Source: an uncultured Bacteroidales bacterium
GTDB lineage: Bacteria > Bacteroidota > Bacteroidia > Bacteroidales > UBA932
Length of the DNA: 64,000 nt
Reading direction: 5' to 3'
NCBI GenBank assembly: GCA_949297365.1
Contig: CASFSL010000040.1
Span: 62,001-126,000 of the forward strand
Numbering within the stretch: position 1 is the first letter of the stretch; each line of letters opens with the position of its first letter. The notes beneath the pieces were generated by a model. It saw only the letters and a program-made list of their open reading frames with translations, was not told the origin of the DNA and ran no database searches. Positions 33,545 to 42,305 of this stretch are shown one piece after another. The position numbers and the translations under genes are program-made.

Positions 33545-35350
33545 ATGAATAATTCTGATTTTTCTCCTGGCGGATGCACGCTTGCAGTATTTGGCACCTT
33601 ACTGCTGATGTTTGGAGCATGTATGCTATTGGCCGCTTTGATTGTCAGTGTTAATGGAACAGGAGGCCCTCCGTTTCTCATCGGATTTTTTTCAGCACTG
33701 GCCGGCATTGGCTGCTTTTTCATCAGAAAAAGATTGAAAAATGGCACGTTTTATTCGTCTAAACCGAAATTGGGGAAAGAGAACACCTCAGGAACTCTTC
33801 AGATGACCGGACATCCAAAGCCGGAGCCACAGATACAGATGAGTCCGGAACAGTTCGAAATGTTACGTGACTCGGCAGTCAATCTTTTCGGGCAACTGAA
33901 AGAGCTGGATGAAATGGAATCTGTGCGGGCACTGTTGGCCAAGTACGACGGGGAGCAGTTCCAGAAATTGAAAGAGAAGACAGAAAGCCGTTTTATCATC
34001 GACTGGAAATTAGCCTCGTTTGCCTTGACAGATGTGATAATGTGCTATAAAAAACTAGGATACGGCTTGAATCTGAATAGAAAGGAGGGTGTGGGCATGA
34101 CCATTTTCCTTATGTTGTTGAGCAGCAGAGATGCGATAGAAACAACTGTTTACAATCAATCATTCGTTCTTTCACTCGTCAAAGATGCCGAAGATTTTAT
34201 AGAGGCTTTTAACCGCGTGATAACGATACAGTCTCCTGACGGGTCCATGCTCGTACCTGTAGTTATGCGCAAAGGAAAGATTGATCGTGATTCAGTTGAC
34301 AAATATTGTGTCCTGTTCTACAGGTTTGCCGCAACTATGGCCAAGATAGACGGAGATATTTCAGGTACGGAGAATGAATGGCTCAAGACATTGGTGAAAA
34401 TTGCCCCGTCTACTGACAGCCAAGAAGATGCTATGCCGGAGCATACTGCGGCAGTCGCAGAAGAAAACGTCAGGAAAGACCTTGCTGTATCGAAAAAGCC
34501 GGAGCAGGCACATGTAATAACATATAAATCCAAAAGCAGCACAGCTGAAAGGCAACTGGCCGGACTTATCGGTCTCCAGTCAGTCAAGTCCGAAGTATCC
34601 AGACTAAGCAACTATGTAAAAATGCAGCAGTTGCGTAAAGAGAAAGGCCTGAAGACTGTACCTGTAACATATCACTGTGTGTTCACCGGCAATCCAGGTA
34701 CGGGAAAAACCACTGTCGCCAGGGTTCTCGCCGGCATCTACCGCGACCTGGGTGTTTTGAAAAAAGGCCATCTGGTAGAGACAGACCGTTCAGGCCTCGT
34801 AGCCGAGTATGTTGGACAGACCGCCGTAAAGACCAACAAACTGATTGACTCTGCCTTGGACGGGGTTCTGTTTATTGATGAGGCCTATACTCTTGTACAA
34901 GGAGGAAGCGGAGACAGTTACGGACCTGAAGCTGTCGCAACTCTGCTCAAGCGCATGGAAGATGACCGAAATCGACTGGTTGTCATCCTTGCAGGTTACA
35001 GCAGCCCTATGAAACAATTCATTGAATCCAACCCCGGGCTTCGATCCAGGTTCAACCGATACATCCACTTCGATGACTATTCTGCGGACGAACTGATGGA
35101 CATCTTCAAACTGAATACCAGAAAATACGACTATATTGTGGAACAAGAAGCCGAATCAAAGCTGAACAGGCTATTCTCTTTTGCAGTTGCCAATAAAGAC
35201 GAACATTTCGGCAACGGACGTTTTGCCCGCAATATTCTGGAGAAAGTTATAGAAAATCAAGCAGGCCGCCTTGCCTCTTTAACTGATATCACCGGGGAGA
35301 CGCTCCGTACGATTGTCCCGTCAGATATTCCTGATATTCCCGCACACTAG
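33545..35350 (+). CDS. Membrane-anchored AAA+ ATPase (CbbX/SpoVK/EccA-like) with TerB-like middle domain
   Basis: 601 residues. Two membrane helices lie at about 10-35 and 40-60. The middle (about 95-280) is helical with the acidic motif FAATMAKIDGDISGTENEW, like TerB-type tellurite-resistance domains. A complete AAA+ module of the CbbX/stage V sporulation K family follows at about 335-590: Walker A FTGNPGTGKTTVARVLAG, the pore-like YVGQTAVKTNKLI, Walker B VLFIDEAYTLVQGG, sensor 1 VILAGYSSPM and the SRFNRYIHF arginine finger region. The substrate is unknown. Base composition is visibly more A+T-rich than parC-aroK, and decayed DNA follows, so recent acquisition is plausible. It starts 25 bp after aroK. 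Confidence 0.8.
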   Translation: MNNSDFSPGGCTLAVFGTLLLMFGACMLLAALIVSVNGTGGPPFLIGFFSALAGIGCFFIRKRLKNGTFYSSKPKLGKENTSGTLQMTGHPKPEPQIQMSPEQFEMLRDSAVNLFGQLKELDEMESVRALLAKYDGEQFQKLKEKTESRFIIDWKLASFALTDVIMCYKKLGYGLNLNRKEGVGMTIFLMLLSSRDAIETTVYNQSFVLSLVKDAEDFIEAFNRVITIQSPDGSMLVPVVMRKGKIDRDSVDKYCVLFYRFAATMAKIDGDISGTENEWLKTLVKIAPSTDSQEDAMPEHTAAVAEENVRKDLAVSKKPEQAHVITYKSKSSTAERQLAGLIGLQSVKSEVSRLSNYVKMQQLRKEKGLKTVPVTYHCVFTGNPGTGKTTVARVLAGIYRDLGVLKKGHLVETDRSGLVAEYVGQTAVKTNKLIDSALDGVLFIDEAYTLVQGGSGDSYGPEAVATLLKRMEDDRNRLVVILAGYSSPMKQFIESNPGLRSRFNRYIHFDDYSADELMDIFKLNTRKYDYIVEQEAESKLNRLFSFAVANKDEHFGNGRFARNILEKVIENQAGRLASLTDITGETLRTIVPSDIPDIPAH

Positions 35351-35456
35351 CGGTAAAAACGAACAGACTCCAGAAAGTCTGGCGACTGACTAGGGATAAA
35401 GCACATCTTAATTTTAAATGCTTATCCGCAAAGATACCTCCTGCCGCCATCACTTT

Positions 35457-35637
35457 ACTTTTTAGTTGAGTTGCATACGCTTGAATATAAACACTTTATC
35501 TATCAGCAGATATTTTAAGTGGGGCGAATTACGCTCAGAATGAGCCTTTTTGCCGTCACTAATCTTTTACGCAAAATGCAATATCCAGTCAATCAATAGA
35601 TTATGACATAACTAAAAAGCAACGTGATGATATCGGA
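35457..35637 (-). repeat. Diverged repeat, copy B (pairs with 29321-29500)
   Basis: Same anchors, order, orientation and spacing as copy A. Read on the minus strand, the frame equivalent to RYRHYAFSLRYNFLID in copy A becomes RYHHVAF-stop-LCHNLLID, so the coding end has acquired a stop, consistent with decay of a paralogous gene end. Confidence 0.65.
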
Positions 35638-35680
35638 AGGATTGGATCGGAAAAACGGGGCCTAGAGATAATCCGGGCGG

Positions 35681-35743
35681 TACTTCAACGAGGAACGGAT
35701 ACTGCTCAAGCTGGGAGGGCTTTCTCCGGTGGAGTACCTATGC
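35681..35743 (+). pseudogene. Remnant of an IS3-family transposase C terminus
   Basis: The frame reads YFNEERILLKLGGLSPVEYL, which matches the end of IS3-family OrfB proteins (pattern Y-x-N-x-x-R-I-x-x-K-L-x-G-L-S-P-V-x-Y). A stop lies four codons upstream, and the reading loses resemblance after about 20 residues. No inverted ends or direct repeats were found. Confidence 0.4.
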
Positions 35744-36000
35744 ACCAATATATCACGAGTCCATCTACCAATCAGCGCATTATGCAACGTGCCACTGCTT
35801 CATCCCCAATACCTGGAAACCGCGTATCTCACTGCTGAGGGACATATATGCAGAAAGCCAGTTACTGCGCCAGGACAAATCCCCATTGAATCTATTGACG
35901 CAGGACAATTTTCTTAAAGTTCGTCAAACCCGACTTTTTGAACAGGCGGTGCGATGCGGATATTAAGACTCCTGAATATCAAGGTATTAGCTCACAGCAT

Positions 36001-36038
36001 TGCACATTTGGGTACTTTCAAACATGGTCAAATGTGCA
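36001..36038. repeat. Perfect 10-bp inverted repeat
   Basis: TGCACATTTG and CAAATGTGCA flank an 18-nt spacer. It is followed by GTGTGTTTTGT rather than a clean T-run, so terminator function is doubtful; an operator or a relic of mobile DNA is equally possible. Confidence 0.5.
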
Positions 36039-36144
36039 GTGTGTTTTGTAACCGGCTGAAAATCAAGGATGATGCTTATAAGGCGCACCGCCACTTCCAG
36101 TTTCGCGGATAAACTTTAAACCGGATACGTAGAAACACACGTTG

Positions 36145-37062
36145 TCAAATATCCGGGCCGAGGACGATGCGGTAGGTGGCGAGGGCCTGGAGACGGAGCC
36201 AGACAAGGCCGGAGATGTAGCGGCGGCAGAGGATTCTGTCCAGACAGGGAGACTTGTAGGAAGCTTCCAGGATCAGCTTATCTGCGAAGATATCCGGCTG
36301 GCCGCCCGGAAGACTGCGGAGAATCTCCTCCGGGCCAGGACCCGGCAAGGCATTGATCACCACATCGGAATCCATTATCGCCGAGACCGTATCCGCCAAA
36401 CCCATAGCCGTCACATGTCCCGGCCTTTCTGACCGGGTATCCGGGATATGCCGGTTGAACTGGCTGAGATGCGAGGCAAAAGCCTGTGCGCGGCTGAGGG
36501 TACGGTTGCAGATGCAGACCTGCATACCGGCCATATACGCCGCAGCCGCAGCTGCCTTACCGGCCCCGCCACAGCCGAGCACCAGCACCCTGATGCGGCT
36601 GGCAGGTCCGGGGAACTCATCGCGCAGAATCTCCATTACCGCCTCATAGTCCGTATTGTACGCCACTATGCACTCATGTTCGCCGTTGAGCCCGACCAAT
36701 GACTGTGAATCCGCACCGGATACGGAATCGCATGCGGTAAAGGGGCTTTTCATCAGCAGGTTGGAGGCCCGGCAGAGCCCGGCTGAACGGTCGCGGACAT
36801 CTGCTGCGCGGAATGCCTCCTCCTTGAACGGAGTGGTGACATTGACTGCCACATAGTCCCGCAGGAACGCGGCGTATGCGTCGGGAAAACTCTCGCGCTC
36901 TATCAAGTCATAATTCCAGCGCGACAGGATATCCGGCCTGTCAGCGAAATACTCCCGGAAGAGTGCGGGACTCTGGCTATGCCCGATCGGATGGCCGATA
37001 AGGCCTATCCGCAGACGGTCTGCGGGGAAAGGGACAGAGCTGGGGGATGTGTCGTGTGTCAT
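36145..37062 (-). CDS. aroE: Shikimate dehydrogenase
   Basis: 305 residues, slightly long. Substrate-binding motifs are GLIGHPIGHSQSPALFREYF (about 20-39) and the catalytic-lysine segment NVTTPFKEEAF (about 95-105); the NADP-binding VLGCGGAGKAAAAAAYMAGM (about 160-180) and the C-terminal LILEASYKSPCLDRIL are also seen. It reduces dehydroshikimate to shikimate. Its start codon lies 18 bp after the stop of the methyltransferase gene, in line with lysS. Confidence 0.92.
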   Translation of the reverse strand: MTHDTSPSSVPFPADRLRIGLIGHPIGHSQSPALFREYFADRPDILSRWNYDLIERESFPDAYAAFLRDYVAVNVTTPFKEEAFRAADVRDRSAGLCRASNLLMKSPFTACDSVSGADSQSLVGLNGEHECIVAYNTDYEAVMEILRDEFPGPASRIRVLVLGCGGAGKAAAAAAYMAGMQVCICNRTLSRAQAFASHLSQFNRHIPDTRSERPGHVTAMGLADTVSAIMDSDVVINALPGPGPEEILRSLPGGQPDIFADKLILEASYKSPCLDRILCRRYISGLVWLRLQALATYRIVLGPDI

Positions 37063-37080
37063 GGACTGTCCAGTGAAAGG

Positions 37081-37908
37081 TCAGAGGTTGCGGAGCGAGT
37101 CGGAAGTGCGGCGCTGGCGAAGGGCCTCATAACAGAGGACGGCCATGGAGGCAGAAACGTTGAGCGAGTCGATGCTGCCCAGCATGGGGATGCGGATATG
37201 GGCATCGGCGGCCTGTCTCCAGATATCGGACAGTCCGTCAGCTTCAGTGCCGAAGACCAGGGCTGTCGGGCGCGCCATATCGGTGTCGTAGTACAGTTCC
37301 GAGTCCTGCAGCTGGGCGGTAAGGATGCTGATGCCCCGGACCTTGAGCCAGGCAATGGCTTCTGCCGAAGTACATACGGCGATATTGCGGGTAAATACTC
37401 CGCCGAGACTGGCGCGGATCAGGTTGGGATTGTAGAGGTCGGTGTGCGGGTCGCAGAGCAGTACGGCCGAGACTCCGGAGGCATCGGCTGTGCGGAGCAT
37501 AGCCCCGAGGTTGCCGGGCTTCTCGACGGACTCTACGACTACGATCAGGGGATTGTCTCCGAGGCCACTGCGGTCCAGGGCCTCCAGCGAGCGGTCCTGC
37601 GCACTGCCGCAGACCACTGCGAGAAGTCCCTCGGTGCTGCCCCGGTAGGCCATTTTCCCATACACGGCTTCGGACACCTCGAATATCCTCACTTCTTCGG
37701 AAGGAACGGGAAAGTGCCGGCAGAGCGCCGGACAATAGAACACCGACCGGAGACGGAAACCGCTCTCCACGCAGCGTTCCACTTCCCGCCTGCCCTCCAC
37801 GACAAACAGCCCCTTCTCCCGACGGAGAGAGGAGCTGCTCTGAAGGGCCGTCACCTCCTTGACCTTGGGGTTCTGGAGGGAGGTTATGGTCTCAATGCTA
37901 CTTTTCAT
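37081..37908 (-). CDS. TrmH/SpoU-family RNA 2'-O-methyltransferase (RlmB-like)
   Basis: 275 residues. An N-terminal substrate-binding domain ([20 protein letters not shown]) leads to a SPOUT catalytic domain with its three motifs: [20 protein letters not shown] (about 130-150, the NxGxxxRtA signature), [11 protein letters not shown] and [20 protein letters not shown], the trefoil-knot loop. It methylates a ribose in rRNA or tRNA using S-adenosylmethionine; the exact site cannot be told. Its start overlaps the lysS end by 11 bp. Confidence 0.88.
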   Translation of the reverse strand: MKSSIETITSLQNPKVKEVTALQSSSSLRREKGLFVVEGRREVERCVESGFRLRSVFYCPALCRHFPVPSEEVRIFEVSEAVYGKMAYRGSTEGLLAVVCGSAQDRSLEALDRSGLGDNPLIVVVESVEKPGNLGAMLRTADASGVSAVLLCDPHTDLYNPNLIRASLGGVFTRNIAVCTSAEAIAWLKVRGISILTAQLQDSELYYDTDMARPTALVFGTEADGLSDIWRQAADAHIRIPMLGSIDSLNVSASMAVLCYEALRQRRTSDSLRNL

Positions 37909-39460
37909 TGTCGTTGGAAGCCGCTTCTTCCTGCTGTGCGGCGGGCTTCTTCTCCGGCCTCATCTGAGGGAAGAACAGCACGTCCTGGATGGAAGGCGAG
38001 TCGGTCATGAACATGGTCAGACGGTCAATGCCCATACCGAGACCTGATGTCGGGGGCATACCGTACTCGAGGGCGCGGACGAAGTCCATATCGATGTACA
38101 TCGCCTCGTCGTCGCCCTTGTCCTTGAGCTTGAGCTGCTCCTTGAAACGATAAAGCTGGTCTATCGGGTCGTTGAGCTCGCTGTATGCGTTGGCCAGCTC
38201 CTTGCCGTTGACGAAGAGCTCGAAACGCTCGGTCAGAGCCGGATCGCTGCGGTGACGCTTGGTCAGAGGCGAGGTCTCCCAGGGATAATCGGTAATAAAC
38301 GTAGGCTGGATCAGATGCTTCTCGCAGTACTCGCCGAAGATGGCATCTATGAGCTTGCCCACGCCCATGGTCTTGTCCACTTCCACATGCAGGTCAGCGC
38401 ATACCTTGCGCAACTGCTCCTCATCCATGCCGCGCACATCCACTCCGGCATATTCCTTGATGGCATCCAGCATGGGCAGACGGCGGTAGGGCTTCTTGAA
38501 CTCTATCTCATTGCCCCACACATTGAACCTGGTCCTGCCGTTGACGGCCACGGCCACTTTCTCCAGCAGGTTCTCCACGAACTCCATCATCCAGATATAA
38601 TCCTTATAGGCCACGTATATCTCCATGCAGGTGAACTCCGGGTTGTGGGACTTGTCCATACCCTCGTTGCGGAAGTCCTTTGCAAACTCGTAGACACCGG
38701 CGAAGCCACCGACTATCAGCCTCTTGAGGTACAGCTCGTTGGCGATACGCAGATACAGGGTGATATCCAAAGCGTTGTGATGCGTGATGAAAGGACGGGC
38801 GTTGGCTCCTCCCGGTATGGGCTGGAGTATGGGGGTCTCCACCTCCATGTAGCCGAACGAGTTGAAATACTCTCTCATGGTCTGCATGATGCGGGTCCTC
38901 TTGACGAACACATCCTTGACCTTGGGATTGACCACCAGGTCCACGTATCTCATACGGTAACGCTGCTCAGGATCCGAAAATGCGTCATAGACCTCACCCT
39001 CCTTCTCCTTCACTATAGGCAGCACCCTGAGCGACTTGGAGAGCACAGTCAGGCTCTTGGCGTGAATGGAGAGCTGACCGGTCTGGGTGATGAAGGCATA
39101 GCCCTTTATGCCGACGAAGTCACCTATATCCAGCAGCTTCTTGAAGACGGTATTGTACATCGTCTTGTCCTCGCCAGGACAGATCTCGTCGCGCTTGACA
39201 TAGACCTGAATCCTGCCCTCGGAGTCCTGCAGCTCGATAAACGAGGCTGCTCCCATGATACGGCGGCTCATCATCCTGCCGGCTATCGAAATCTCCGCGA
39301 ACGGACATTTCTCCGGGTCGTATCTGTCCTTTATCTCCGTTGTTGTGACATTGACTTCATAAAGTGCTGCGGGATATGGCTCTATACCCAGTTCTCTCAG
39401 CTTGACGACCGCGTCGCGCCGGTTCTGCTCCTGCTCGTTCAGATCTATATTATTTTCCAT
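37898..39460 (-). CDS. lysS: Lysyl-tRNA synthetase, class II
   Basis: 520 residues from the ATG at 39460; the frame is open a further 53 codons, but that extension covers the promoter region and resembles nothing. An OB-fold anticodon-binding domain (about 55-150) is followed by the class II core: motif 1 with [20 protein letters not shown], motif 2 [20 protein letters not shown] and motif 3 [16 protein letters not shown] charged tail (about 490-520, [17 protein letters not shown]) extends past the core. Confidence 0.96.
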   Translation of the reverse strand: MENNIDLNEQEQNRRDAVVKLRELGIEPYPAALYEVNVTTTEIKDRYDPEKCPFAEISIAGRMMSRRIMGAASFIELQDSEGRIQVYVKRDEICPGEDKTMYNTVFKKLLDIGDFVGIKGYAFITQTGQLSIHAKSLTVLSKSLRVLPIVKEKEGEVYDAFSDPEQRYRMRYVDLVVNPKVKDVFVKRTRIMQTMREYFNSFGYMEVETPILQPIPGGANARPFITHHNALDITLYLRIANELYLKRLIVGGFAGVYEFAKDFRNEGMDKSHNPEFTCMEIYVAYKDYIWMMEFVENLLEKVAVAVNGRTRFNVWGNEIEFKKPYRRLPMLDAIKEYAGVDVRGMDEEQLRKVCADLHVEVDKTMGVGKLIDAIFGEYCEKHLIQPTFITDYPWETSPLTKRHRSDPALTERFELFVNGKELANAYSELNDPIDQLYRFKEQLKLKDKGDDEAMYIDMDFVRALEYGMPPTSGLGMGIDRLTMFMTDSPSIQDVLFFPQMRPEKKPAAQQEEAASNDNEK

Positions 39461-39486
39461 TTTAAAAATATTAAACTTTGAAATGG

Positions 39487-39494
39487 CAAATTTA
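39487..39494 (-). promoter_or_regulatory. lysS -7 box (TAAATTTG)
   Basis: TAAATTTG on the minus strand matches TAnnTTTG, 26 bp before the lysS start; upstream is A+T-rich without a clear TTTG. Confidence 0.45.
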
Positions 39495-39519
39495 ACTTTT
39501 TTTCTAATAATAATTGTTA

Positions 39520-39527
39520 TAATTTTG
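39520..39527 (+). promoter_or_regulatory. recJ -7 box (TAATTTTG)
   Basis: TAATTTTG ends 5 bp before the recJ ATG, so a transcript from here would start at or within a few bases of the start codon. A T-run at 39497-39500 occupies the -33 position. Confidence 0.5.
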
Positions 39528-39532
39528 CGGTT

Positions 39533-41263
39533 ATGGCAATTGAAAAAAAATGGATAGTAAAAGAGCAGGGCAATCCCGCTGCGGTCAGGGCTCTTTCCGC
39601 AGAGTTGGGAATTGACCAAGTCCTTGCCAACTTACTTGTCCAGCGCAATATAACCACAGCGGAAAGAGCCCGGGAGTTCTTCAAGCCGGACCTGTCCAAG
39701 CTCCATGACCCGTTTCTGATGAAGGACATGGACAAAGCTGTGGAAAGACTCGAAAAAGCCATTTCCAATGAGGAGAAAGTGCTCATCTACGGAGACTATG
39801 ATGTGGACGGCACTACGGCAGTGGCTCTGATGTACACGTTTATACGCAATTTCAACCCCAATGTCGAATACTATATCCCCGACCGCTACGACGAAGGGTA
39901 CGGCATATCCTATAAAGGCATCGACTGGGGACACGAGAACGGCTATACGCTGATTATCGCCCTGGACTGCGGGATAAAGGCCGTGGAGAAAGTCGCCTAC
40001 GCAAAGGGACTCGGCATGGACATGATCATCTGCGACCATCACCTGCCCGACGAGGAGCTTCCTCCCGCCGTAGCCATCCTGGACCCGAAAAGACGTGACT
40101 GTTCCTATCCGTTCGACGACCTGTCCGGATGCGGAGTCGGCTTCAAGCTTATCCAGGCCTACGCCATACGCAAATCCATACCATTCGCCTGGGTGGAGTC
40201 TTTCCTGGACCTGGTGGCCGTCAGCATCGCGGCGGACCTGGTGTCCATGACCGGAGAGAACCGCATCCTGGCCTACTACGGTCTGGAGCGGCTCAATCAG
40301 TCTCCCCGCAAGGGACTCCAGTCCATCATCCGGCTCTCCGGGCTGGAGAATCACAAGATCTCGGTGGATGACATAGTCTTCAAAATAGGCCCGCGCATCA
40401 ATGCCGCCGGCAGGATGGAGTCAGGCCGCACCGCAGTGCATCTGCTGGTGTCGCGCAGCGACGAGGAGGCCCAGAACATCGGCAAGATCATCGACCTGCA
40501 CAACAAGGAGCGCAAGAGCGTGGACAAGCAGATCACCAAGGCCGCCATTGAGTCCGTAATGAACGACAGCAGTTTCAGGAACCGTAAGTCCACCGTGGTC
40601 TTCGACCCGAAGTGGAACAAGGGCGTGGTGGCCATCGTGGCCTCACGTCTGGTGGAGGCTTTCTACCGGCCCACCATAGTGCTGACCGAGTCCAACGGGC
40701 TCATCACCGGCTCGGCCAGGAGCATCGCCGGTTTCGACCTCTATGAGGCCATCAAGGAATGTTCGGAATATCTGGAAAATTACGGCGGACACATGTACGC
40801 GGCTGGGCTCACTCTCAAGAAAGAGAACCTGAAGCCGTTTGAGGAGAAGTTCGAGCAGGTGGTGGCCGAGAAGATTACCGAGGACATCCTGACTCCTGTC
40901 GTACAGATAGACACTTATCTGGACTTCAAGCAGATAACCCCAAAGTTCTTCCGCATACTCAAGCAGTTCCAGCCCTTTGGGCCCGGCAATCAGTCTCCGG
41001 TGTTCATCACTGAGAATGTCTACGACAACGGCAACGGACGGCTGGTCGGCTCCGGCAACGGCCACATGAAACTGGAGCTCATACAGGAGGACGAGCCTTA
41101 CCGCTATATCTCTGCCATAGCGTTCAACAGGGCCGAGCACTTCGAGCACCTGCATGCCGGCAACCCGGTGGACATCTGCTATTCCATAGCCGAGAACTAC
41201 TACCGGGGCATCGCCAACATACAGCTCAGGGTCAAGGACATACACAAAAAAGAACTCTTCTAG
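39533..41263 (+). CDS. recJ: Single-stranded-DNA-specific exonuclease RecJ
   Basis: 576 residues. The DHH phosphoesterase motifs are [18 protein letters not shown] (about 84-101), [10 protein letters not shown] and [20 protein letters not shown] (about 163-182); the DHHA1 motif is in the [20 protein letters not shown] region, with [20 protein letters not shown] and [11 protein letters not shown] following and an OB-like C-terminal domain. It degrades single-stranded DNA 5' to 3' in recombination and mismatch repair. The start at 39533 leaves almost no leader after the -7 box. Confidence 0.95.
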   Translation: MAIEKKWIVKEQGNPAAVRALSAELGIDQVLANLLVQRNITTAERAREFFKPDLSKLHDPFLMKDMDKAVERLEKAISNEEKVLIYGDYDVDGTTAVALMYTFIRNFNPNVEYYIPDRYDEGYGISYKGIDWGHENGYTLIIALDCGIKAVEKVAYAKGLGMDMIICDHHLPDEELPPAVAILDPKRRDCSYPFDDLSGCGVGFKLIQAYAIRKSIPFAWVESFLDLVAVSIAADLVSMTGENRILAYYGLERLNQSPRKGLQSIIRLSGLENHKISVDDIVFKIGPRINAAGRMESGRTAVHLLVSRSDEEAQNIGKIIDLHNKERKSVDKQITKAAIESVMNDSSFRNRKSTVVFDPKWNKGVVAIVASRLVEAFYRPTIVLTESNGLITGSARSIAGFDLYEAIKECSEYLENYGGHMYAAGLTLKKENLKPFEEKFEQVVAEKITEDILTPVVQIDTYLDFKQITPKFFRILKQFQPFGPGNQSPVFITENVYDNGNGRLVGSGNGHMKLELIQEDEPYRYISAIAFNRAEHFEHLHAGNPVDICYSIAENYYRGIANIQLRVKDIHKKELF

Positions 41264-41276
41264 CACTTCCACGTAT

Positions 41277-42305
41277 ATGCTCAATTTCGAATGCGACTAC
41301 ATGAAAGGAGCCTGCCCGGCCGTGCTCCAGAGACTGATTGAGACCAATATGGACGAGACCCTCGGTTACGGAGCCGACCCCTATTGTCAGTCCGCCACAG
41401 AACGTATAAGAGAGGCCTGCAGCTGCCCCGACGCCAGGGTATATTTCCTGACCGGCGGCACACAGGTCAACGCCACCGTCATGTATGCGGTACTCCGCCA
41501 CTGCCAGGGCGTGATATCCCCTGTCACCGGTCACATCAATCATCACGAGTCCGGGGCTGTGGAGGCCACCGGCCACAAGGTCATCGCCCTGCCCGGCCAC
41601 GACGGAGGCAAACTGAATGCCAAGGAAGTCAGAGACTACCTGAAAGCCTACCGGGCCGACGAGAACTACGCGCACATCGTGGAACCGGGCATGGTCTACA
41701 TCACCCACCCCACCGAACTCGGCGCACTTTATACTCTTAACGAACTTAAAGAACTGTCAGCAGTATGCCGGGAATACCGCATACCGCTGTATCTGGACGG
41801 TGCCCGGCTGGCCTACGCCCTGGCCTCGGACAAGACGGACATCACCCTGAAGGATATAGCCTCGCTGTGCGACATATTCTACATAGGAGGAGCCAAGTGC
41901 GGTGCCCTGTTCGGAGAAGCCCTGGTCATTCCTGACCCCGGCCTGACAGGAGAACTGTTCTCAATCATCAAGCAGCGCGGAGCCATGCTGGCCAAAGGCA
42001 GGCTGCTTGGCCTCCAGTTCGACACGCTTTTCACCGACGGACTCTATGAGCGCAACGGCCGCAACGCCATCGGGACGGCGGAGATGCTTGCCGATGGACT
42101 CAAAGCCAAAGGCTACAGCTTTCTTATTCCACCGCAGACCAACCAGCTCTTCGTCATCATGGACAATGCCGGAATCGGGCAGCTGCGCAAGGAAGTCTCC
42201 TTCTCCCTGTGGGAGCATGTGGACGCAGACCGCAGCGCGATACGGCTTGTCACCGACTGGGCCACCCCAAAGGCCGACATCGAGGCCCTGCTCACTCTGC
42301 TCTGA
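41277..42305 (+). CDS. Threonine aldolase-like PLP enzyme (beta-eliminating lyase family)
   Basis: 342 residues. Fold type I PLP enzyme with the low-specificity threonine aldolase pattern: an N-terminal NFECDYMKGACPAVLQRL, MDETLGYGADPYCQSATERI, the PLP-ring strand GHINHHESGAVEATGHKVIA, YLDGARLAYALAS with the PLP-contacting Asp, and the Schiff-base lysine in FYIGGAKCGALFGEA (about 205). It cleaves threonine or allo-threonine to glycine and acetaldehyde. It is 13 bp after recJ, and its TGA stop abuts the TGA of the convergent MFS gene. Confidence 0.85.
   Translation: MLNFECDYMKGACPAVLQRLIETNMDETLGYGADPYCQSATERIREACSCPDARVYFLTGGTQVNATVMYAVLRHCQGVISPVTGHINHHESGAVEATGHKVIALPGHDGGKLNAKEVRDYLKAYRADENYAHIVEPGMVYITHPTELGALYTLNELKELSAVCREYRIPLYLDGARLAYALASDKTDITLKDIASLCDIFYIGGAKCGALFGEALVIPDPGLTGELFSIIKQRGAMLAKGRLLGLQFDTLFTDGLYERNGRNAIGTAEMLADGLKAKGYSFLIPPQTNQLFVIMDNAGIGQLRKEVSFSLWEHVDADRSAIRLVTDWATPKADIEALLTLL

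Larger units (their letters stand above)
35351..36144. other. Gene-poor decayed tract B after the AAA+ gene
   Basis: About 790 bp without an intact gene. It holds the second copy of the diverged repeat (35457-35637), a probable IS3-family transposase tail (35681-35743) and a 10-bp inverted repeat at 36001-36038. A frame ending NRLKIKDDAYKAHRHFQFRG-stop (near 36050-36112) may be another gene remnant, but I cannot name it. Confidence 0.55.

Noticed and set aside
35930..36110. Terminator for the AAA+ gene at the 36001-36038 inverted repeat
   Set aside because: It lies 650 bp past the stop and has no continuous T-run; it is reported only as an inverted repeat.
38252..39481. 409-codon plus-strand open frame opposite lysS
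   Set aside because: Antisense to conserved class II synthetase motifs; no independent evidence.
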